A stretch of DNA of 64,000 nt from Burkholderia pyrrocinia (GTDB taxonomy: Bacteria; Pseudomonadota; Gammaproteobacteria; Burkholderiales; Burkholderiaceae): contig NZ_CP011504.1 in NCBI RefSeq assembly GCF_001028665.1, forward strand, positions 2,790,001 through 2,854,000, read 5' to 3'. How positions within the stretch are numbered: position 1 is the first letter of the stretch; every line of letters starts with the position of its first letter. Shown in pieces: positions 59,572 through 64,000 of this stretch. The notes under the pieces were generated by a model. The model searched no databases. It was given only the letters and a program-made list of their open reading frames with translations, and was not told where the DNA came from. The translations under genes were made by a program, and so were the position numbers.

Positions 59572-60429
59572 TCACCGCACCGCCTCGAACGCACTGATCA
59601 GCAACGCACCTGCCGCGATCACCAAGCAACCGGCCGCACGGCGCGGCGTCAGCCGCTCGCCGAGATACACGCGCGCGATCAGCGCCGCGAACACCACGCT
59701 CGTTTCGCGCAGCGCCGACACCGGGCCCATCGGCGCGCGATCCATCGCCCAGATCACGATGCCGTACGCGAGCGCAGCGAACACGCCGCCGCACGCAGCC
59801 TTCGCCGTTTCGCCGACATCCTGCGTCAGCCGCAGCGGCCCCGCGCGCAGCCGGTAGTACGCGGCCATCATCGCGCCCGTCAACACGAACATCCACGCGG
59901 TATAGCCGACCGTGCTGCCGCTTTCCCGCACGCCGATCCCGTCGACCACGCTATAGGCCGCGATCGACACGCCGGTCGCAAACGCGGTCGGCAGCACCTG
60001 CGTCATCCGGTGCTTCGCGCCGCGCCCGCCCTCCAGCCCGATCGCCAGGATGCCCGCGCAGATCAGCACGAGCCCGCCTTGCGCGGCGGCGTCCAGGCGC
60101 TCGCCCGCGAACGCCGCCGCGCCGAGCGTGACGAGCAGCGGCGCGGTGCCGCGCGCGACCGGGTAGGCGACGGTCAGGTCGTCGTGCTCGTAGGCGCGCA
60201 CCAGCAGCAGCGTATAGACGACGTGGATCACGGCCGATGCGACGACGCAGAGCCAGCTCACGGGCGTGATCGGCGCGGCGGCCGGCAGGAACAGCAGCGC
60301 GAACAGCCCGATCGCGATCTGCAGCACCGTGGCCGACCGCAGCCGGTCGCCGCTGCTGCGGACGAGCGCATTCCATGACGCGTGCAGGAACGCCGCACAC
60401 AGGACGGCAAACAGAACCGGGATCGGCAC
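59572..60429 (-). CDS. EamA/DMT-family transporter
   Basis: A 285-residue protein with ten helices in two EamA repeats (FLHASWNALVRSSGDRL; VGYTAWMFVLTGAMMAAYYR; APMGPVSALRETSVVFAALI). The GTG at 60429 is preferred because the encoded VPIPVLFAVLCAAFLHASWN is the normal N terminus. An ATG at 60483 would add 18 atypical residues. DMT substrates are diverse and the context does not narrow them. It is a single gene, divergent from the phosphoesterase. Confidence 0.85.
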   Translation of the reverse strand: MPIPVLFAVLCAAFLHASWNALVRSSGDRLRSATVLQIAIGLFALLFLPAAAPITPVSWLCVVASAVIHVVYTLLLVRAYEHDDLTVAYPVARGTAPLLVTLGAAAFAGERLDAAAQGGLVLICAGILAIGLEGGRGAKHRMTQVLPTAFATGVSIAAYSVVDGIGVRESGSTVGYTAWMFVLTGAMMAAYYRLRAGPLRLTQDVGETAKAACGGVFAALAYGIVIWAMDRAPMGPVSALRETSVVFAALIARVYLGERLTPRRAAGCLVIAAGALLISAFEAVR

Positions 60430-60831
60430 GCTGAATTCTCGGTAACGGTCGGCAACATGAAATCGTCGCCGCGGGGCATCCATCGTATGAATCCGTCATC
60501 CGATTGTCAAAAACCCGGCGCGCGCCGCCTCTCGCCTGAACCGGCTGACCGCGCCCTTTCGCCCGCCCCGCGCGGCCTGCGCGGCAGCGGCCCCGCGCGC
60601 CGCGAAACGGGCTCCCAAAGTTGCACGCGATCCGCCCCTTTCCGTTCTCTTTCGCGCCGCGTTGCGCCGTAATGGAATCGATACCACAGCGCAACCCTCG
60701 CGAAACCGCTCCGTCCCCACATCTTCATACGGGACTGTTCCAATGCGCGTGCTCTCTTGCGAGCTCCGCGCCGAACCGACACGGCGACGGGGCCGCTCTC
60801 CACCATCGAAGACCTTACCTGGAGTTGCCCG
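60430..60831. other. divergent region upstream of the phosphoesterase gene
   Basis: About 400 bases with no gene. GTTGCGC (60661-60667) and GCGCAAC (60689-60695) are inverted 21 bases apart and may mark a regulatory site. I see no convincing PhoB box. Confidence 0.5.
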
Positions 60832-62505
60832 ATGTTCCGTCAAGCCTTGCTCGTCACCGCCTGCGCAGCCGCAGCGCTTGCGCTGTTCGCCTGCGGCGGC
60901 AGCGACGATCCGACGTCGACGCCCGCGGTGTCGTCGCAGGATGCGCTGCAGACCGCCACGCCGATCAAGCACGTGGTCGTGATCTACGGTGAAAACATCT
61001 CGTTCGACCACTACTTCGGCACCTACCCGAACGCGACGAACCCGTCGGGCGAACCGGCGTTCACCGCGAAGGCCGGCACGCCGACGCCGAACGGCCTGAC
61101 GGGCACGCTGCTCACCGCGAACCCGAACTTCACGAACACGGCCAACGGCACCGACGCGGCGAACCCGTTCCGCCTCGACCGCACGCAGGCCGCGACCGCC
61201 GACCAGAACCACGCGTACACGGCCGAGCAGCTGGCCGAGGACAACGGCCTCGCCGACCTGTTCCCGAAGTACACCGGCAAGGGCTCGTCCGGCGGCGCCG
61301 GCGCGTTCGGCACGAAGGGCCAGGTGATGGGCTACTTCGACGGCAACACCGTGACGGCGCTGTGGAACTACGCGCAGCGCTTCGCGATGAGCGACAACAC
61401 ATACACGACGGTCTATGGCCCGTCGACGCCGGGCGCGCTGAACGTCGTGTCGGGGCAGACCAACGGGATGCAGATCGTGAAGACGTCGAAGCAGCCTTCG
61501 ACGCTCGCCGCCACCTCGTACTACATCAATGACGGCCAGGGCGGCTTCACGATGATCAACGACGTCGACCCCGGCAACGACGTGTGCTCGAGCACGACCG
61601 ACCAGGCCTTGATGAGCGGCAAGAACATCGGCGACCTGCTGAACGGCGCGAAGATCACGTGGGGCGGCTTCATGGGCGGCTTCAACCTGTCGACGACCAA
61701 CGGCAACGGCACGACGGGCTGCAGCCGCAGCACGGTCGCCACCGCCGTGAACGCCGCGACAGCCGACTACATCCCGCACCACAACTGGTTCCAGTACTAC
61801 GCGTCGACGTCGAACCCGCAGCACACGCGCCCGAGCTCGATCGCCGCGATCGGTTCGAGCGTCCAGACCGATGGCAAGACGGCCGAACCCGCGAACCACC
61901 AGTACGACACGGACGATTTCTTCGCGGCCGTGAAGGCCGGCAACTTCCCGTCGGTCAGCTACCTGAAGGCGCCGGCCGCGCAGGATGCGCACGCAGGCTA
62001 TTCGGATCCGCTCGACGAGCAGGCGTTCGTGACGAAGGTCGTCAACTTCCTGCAGCAGCAGCCGGACTGGCAGAACACGGCCGTGATCGTCACGTATGAC
62101 GACTCGGACGGCTGGTACGACCACGTGTACACGGCGCCGACGCGTGCGTCGTCCGACCCGGTCGACCAGCTCAACGGCAGCGGCAAGTGCGGCACGGGCG
62201 GCACCACCGGCGTGAACGGCGCGACCGTGAACGGCCGCTGCGGCCCGGGCGTGCGGATTCCGCTGATCGTGATCTCGCCGTATGCGAAGCAGAACTACGT
62301 CGACCACACGATGCTCGACCAGTCGTCCGTCGTGCGCTTCATCGAAGACAACTGGCTCGGCGGCCAGCGCATCGGCGGCGGTTCGTTCGATGCGACGGCG
62401 GGCGACCTGCGCAGCCTGTTCGACTTCACGTCGAAGCCGAACACGACGCCGCTGTACCTCGACCCGACGCTCGGCACGGCATTGAGCGCGGCTCCGGCGA
62501 TCTGA
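60832..62505 (+). CDS. AcpA/phospholipase C-like phosphoesterase lipoprotein
   Basis: A 557-residue exported protein. The N terminus is a lipoprotein signal with lipobox LFAC (cysteine at residue 21). The phosphoesterase family (phospholipase C / AcpA acid phosphatase) signature is IKHVVVIYGENISFDHYFGTYP. Later metal/active-site segments follow in DVDPGNDVCSST, VIVTYDDSDGWYDHVY and RIPLIVISPYAKQNYVDHTM. Such enzymes release phosphate from lipids or other phosphomonoesters. The start at 60832 follows CTGGAG. It is followed by a terminator and a cytochrome peroxidase gene. Confidence 0.9.
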   Translation: MFRQALLVTACAAAALALFACGGSDDPTSTPAVSSQDALQTATPIKHVVVIYGENISFDHYFGTYPNATNPSGEPAFTAKAGTPTPNGLTGTLLTANPNFTNTANGTDAANPFRLDRTQAATADQNHAYTAEQLAEDNGLADLFPKYTGKGSSGGAGAFGTKGQVMGYFDGNTVTALWNYAQRFAMSDNTYTTVYGPSTPGALNVVSGQTNGMQIVKTSKQPSTLAATSYYINDGQGGFTMINDVDPGNDVCSSTTDQALMSGKNIGDLLNGAKITWGGFMGGFNLSTTNGNGTTGCSRSTVATAVNAATADYIPHHNWFQYYASTSNPQHTRPSSIAAIGSSVQTDGKTAEPANHQYDTDDFFAAVKAGNFPSVSYLKAPAAQDAHAGYSDPLDEQAFVTKVVNFLQQQPDWQNTAVIVTYDDSDGWYDHVYTAPTRASSDPVDQLNGSGKCGTGGTTGVNGATVNGRCGPGVRIPLIVISPYAKQNYVDHTMLDQSSVVRFIEDNWLGGQRIGGGSFDATAGDLRSLFDFTSKPNTTPLYLDPTLGTALSAAPAI

Positions 62506-62524
62506 CCGGCATCGGTTGACCGCA

Positions 62525-62555
62525 GGCCGGCGCATCACGCGCCGGCCGTTTCCAT
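62525..62555 (+). terminator. terminator after phosphoesterase gene
   Basis: GGCCGGCGC (62525-62533) and GCGCCGGCC (62539-62547) form a perfect 9-base stem with a five-base loop, followed by GTTTCCATTT. It lies 20 bases after the stop codon. Confidence 0.75.
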
Positions 62556-62598
62556 TTAACACGCCGCTTCGCGCGGCGCCTGATTTCCGACCGACAGC

Positions 62599-64000
62599 AT
62601 GACAGCTCGCCCCGCGTTCCCGTCTCCCGACGCCTCCGGCACCCCCGCGCCGCGTTCCCCTTCCCGCCTGCTGCGCCGCGCGGCGTTCGTGCTCGGCACG
62701 GCCGTGCTCGGTTATGGCGCGTTCGCGATCGCGTTCCCCGCGCAGGTGCCCGCGGCGATCGGCACCGTCGTCGCCGCCTGGACGGGCGCGAATCCGCATC
62801 CGGTCGTGCTGCAGCGGCCCGCCGCGCAGCCGCTATCGGCGGTCGCGCAGCTCGGGCGCGCGCTGTTCGTCGATCCGTCGCTGTCCGCGTCGGGCAAGCA
62901 GTCGTGCGCGTCGTGCCACAGCCCCGATCATGCGTATGGCCCGCCGAACGCGCTCGACGTGCAGCCGGGCGGCCTCGCGATGACGCAGCACGGGTATCGC
63001 CCGCCGCCGTCGCTGATGTACCTGTACCGCCAACCGAACTTCAGCATCGGCCCCGATGCCGGTGAAAACGACGCCGCACCGAGTGTCGCGCAGCAGGCCG
63101 CGTCGGCGGCCGGGGTCGTCAAGGCGCAGAAGGTGGCCGGCACGTCGGCCGCGCCGCAGCTCGTGCCGCAGGGCGGGATGTTCTGGGACGGCCGCGCCGA
63201 TACGCTGCAGCAGCAGGCGTTCGGCCCGCTGCTGAATCCGGTCGAGATGGCGAACGCGAGCATCGACGACGTCGCGCACAAGCTCGCGCAGTCGTCGCAC
63301 CGCGCGCAGCTCGAGCAGCTGTTCGGCGCGCGCGTGTTCGACAGCCCGCAGCTCGCGGTGTCGGAGGCGATGTTCGCGATCGCGCGGTATCAGGTCGAGG
63401 ATCCGTCGTTCCATCCGTACAACAGCAAGTACGATCGCTGGCTCGAAGGCCGTGCGCGCCTGTCGCAGGCCGAACTGCGCGGGCTGCGCCTGTTCAACGA
63501 TCCGGACAAGGCGAATTGCGCGGGCTGCCACCTGTCGAAGCCCGGCAAGGACGGACTGCCGCCGATGTTTACCGACTACCAGTACGAGGCGCTCGGCGCG
63601 CCGCGCAACAAGCAGCTTGCGCAGAACCGCAACCCGGCGTTCTACGACCTCGGCGTGTGCGGGCCGTTCCGCGACGACCTGAAGGACCAGACGCAGTATT
63701 GCGGGATGTTCCTCACGCCGACGCTGCGCAACTCGGCGACGCGCCAGGTGTTCTTCCACAACGGCGTGTTCCACACGCTCGACCAGGTGATGGCGTTCTA
63801 CAACGAGCGCAGCATCTCGCCGCAGAAGTTCTATTCGCGCGGCGCGGACGGCAAGGTCGACGAGTACGACGATATTCCGCCGAAGTATCGCGCGAACGTC
63901 GACGTGACCGATGCGCCGTTCGATCGCAAGCCGGGCGACAAACCCGCGATGACGGCGCAGGATATCAAGGATATCGAAGCGTTTCTCGGCACGTTGAACG
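62599..64000 (+). CDS. di-haem cytochrome c peroxidase family protein, partial at window end
   Basis: The frame runs from the ATG at 62599 past the end of the window, with 467 residues visible. Residues 25-50 are a membrane anchor or signal (RRAAFVLGTAVLGYGAFAIAF). Two c-type haem motifs are present: CASCH (about residue 106) and CAGCH (about residue 309). Between them lie GGMFWDGRADTLQQQAFGPL and NPVEM, typical of bacterial peroxidases and MauG relatives. It is longer than classic CcpA (about 340 residues). The enzyme would reduce hydrogen peroxide in the periplasm, or oxidise a partner if MauG-like. It follows the phosphoesterase gene with a terminator between. Confidence 0.9.
   Translation, partial: MTARPAFPSPDASGTPAPRSPSRLLRRAAFVLGTAVLGYGAFAIAFPAQVPAAIGTVVAAWTGANPHPVVLQRPAAQPLSAVAQLGRALFVDPSLSASGKQSCASCHSPDHAYGPPNALDVQPGGLAMTQHGYRPPPSLMYLYRQPNFSIGPDAGENDAAPSVAQQAASAAGVVKAQKVAGTSAAPQLVPQGGMFWDGRADTLQQQAFGPLLNPVEMANASIDDVAHKLAQSSHRAQLEQLFGARVFDSPQLAVSEAMFAIARYQVEDPSFHPYNSKYDRWLEGRARLSQAELRGLRLFNDPDKANCAGCHLSKPGKDGLPPMFTDYQYEALGAPRNKQLAQNRNPAFYDLGVCGPFRDDLKDQTQYCGMFLTPTLRNSATRQVFFHNGVFHTLDQVMAFYNERSISPQKFYSRGADGKVDEYDDIPPKYRANVDVTDAPFDRKPGDKPAMTAQDIKDIEAFLGTLN

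Noticed and set aside
1..64000. CRISPR arrays, tRNA or rRNA genes, insertion sequences
   Set aside because: No regularly spaced repeats, cloverleaf sequences, rRNA-like stretches or transposase motifs were seen on reading.

Overview
The window is GC-rich (about two thirds G+C in the genes) and densely coded. Gene content points to a Burkholderia, most likely the Burkholderia cepacia complex, and probably a secondary chromosome: a second MurA, many stand-alone regulators, DUF4148 and DUF3562-type proteins, several universal stress proteins, and no rRNA, tRNA or core ribosomal genes. This placement is inferred from gene types only. I see no CRISPR array, insertion sequence, prophage or replication origin. 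The clearest sign of decay is a short remnant of a sigma-54 activator near 28.6 kb.

Layout. 0-2.4 kb: an electrophile/quinone-type module (quinol monooxygenase-like protein, MDR reductase, NemR-like TetR regulator) with two matching operators. 2.6-7.9 kb: an orphan Tat-exported protein, a KfrA-like DNA-binding coiled-coil protein divergent from a thiolase, and a short CDF transporter. 8-11.5 kb: a LuxR-type regulator divergent from a hydrolase-ribB pair. 11.6-13.5 kb: a hipBA toxin-antitoxin operon behind three concentric inverted repeats. 13.8-19.4 kb: an OYE-family flavoenzyme, hppD, an MHS-family transporter and a second murA. 19.5-22.3 kb: small proteins, vapBC and an IclR-family regulator. 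22.4-26.4 kb: an operon of a FAN1-type nuclease and a DinG-type helicase behind a consensus LexA box. 26.5-33.4 kb: an OmpV/MipA porin, small stress-type proteins, an amino-acid-type chemoreceptor and a tandem Usp. 33.6-41.1 kb: an amino-acid permease, a DedA-rhodanese fusion, a cupin, a Usp and a CHASE-type histidine kinase with its NarL-type regulator. 41.2-48.5 kb: LprI-like protein, DUF1326/DUF2182 pair, DMT exporter, DUF4148 protein, PilZ protein and a class A PBP. 48.6-52.9 kb: a trans-3-hydroxy-L-proline catabolic cluster. 53-56 kb: a receiver protein plus an FNR-type oxygen sensor and a small low-oxygen/stress operon. 56.1-59.5 kb: tyrB, an aromatic amino-acid permease and a divergent Lrp regulator. 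59.6-64 kb: a DMT transporter, an AcpA/phospholipase-C-like lipoprotein and a di-haem cytochrome c peroxidase cut off by the window end.

How the parts fit together. The proline-racemase-like enzyme carries Thr in place of the second catalytic Cys. With the neighbouring ornithine-cyclodeaminase-like reductase, a periplasmic binding protein and a GntR regulator, it reads as a complete hydroxyproline-to-proline route. TyrB, the adjacent permease and HppD give import and catabolism of tyrosine. FNR-like palindromes precede the Usp genes and the DUF1488 operon, matching the FNR-type regulator encoded here. The LexA box ties the FAN1-DinG pair to the SOS response. Functions are read from conserved motifs, and no database search was possible.
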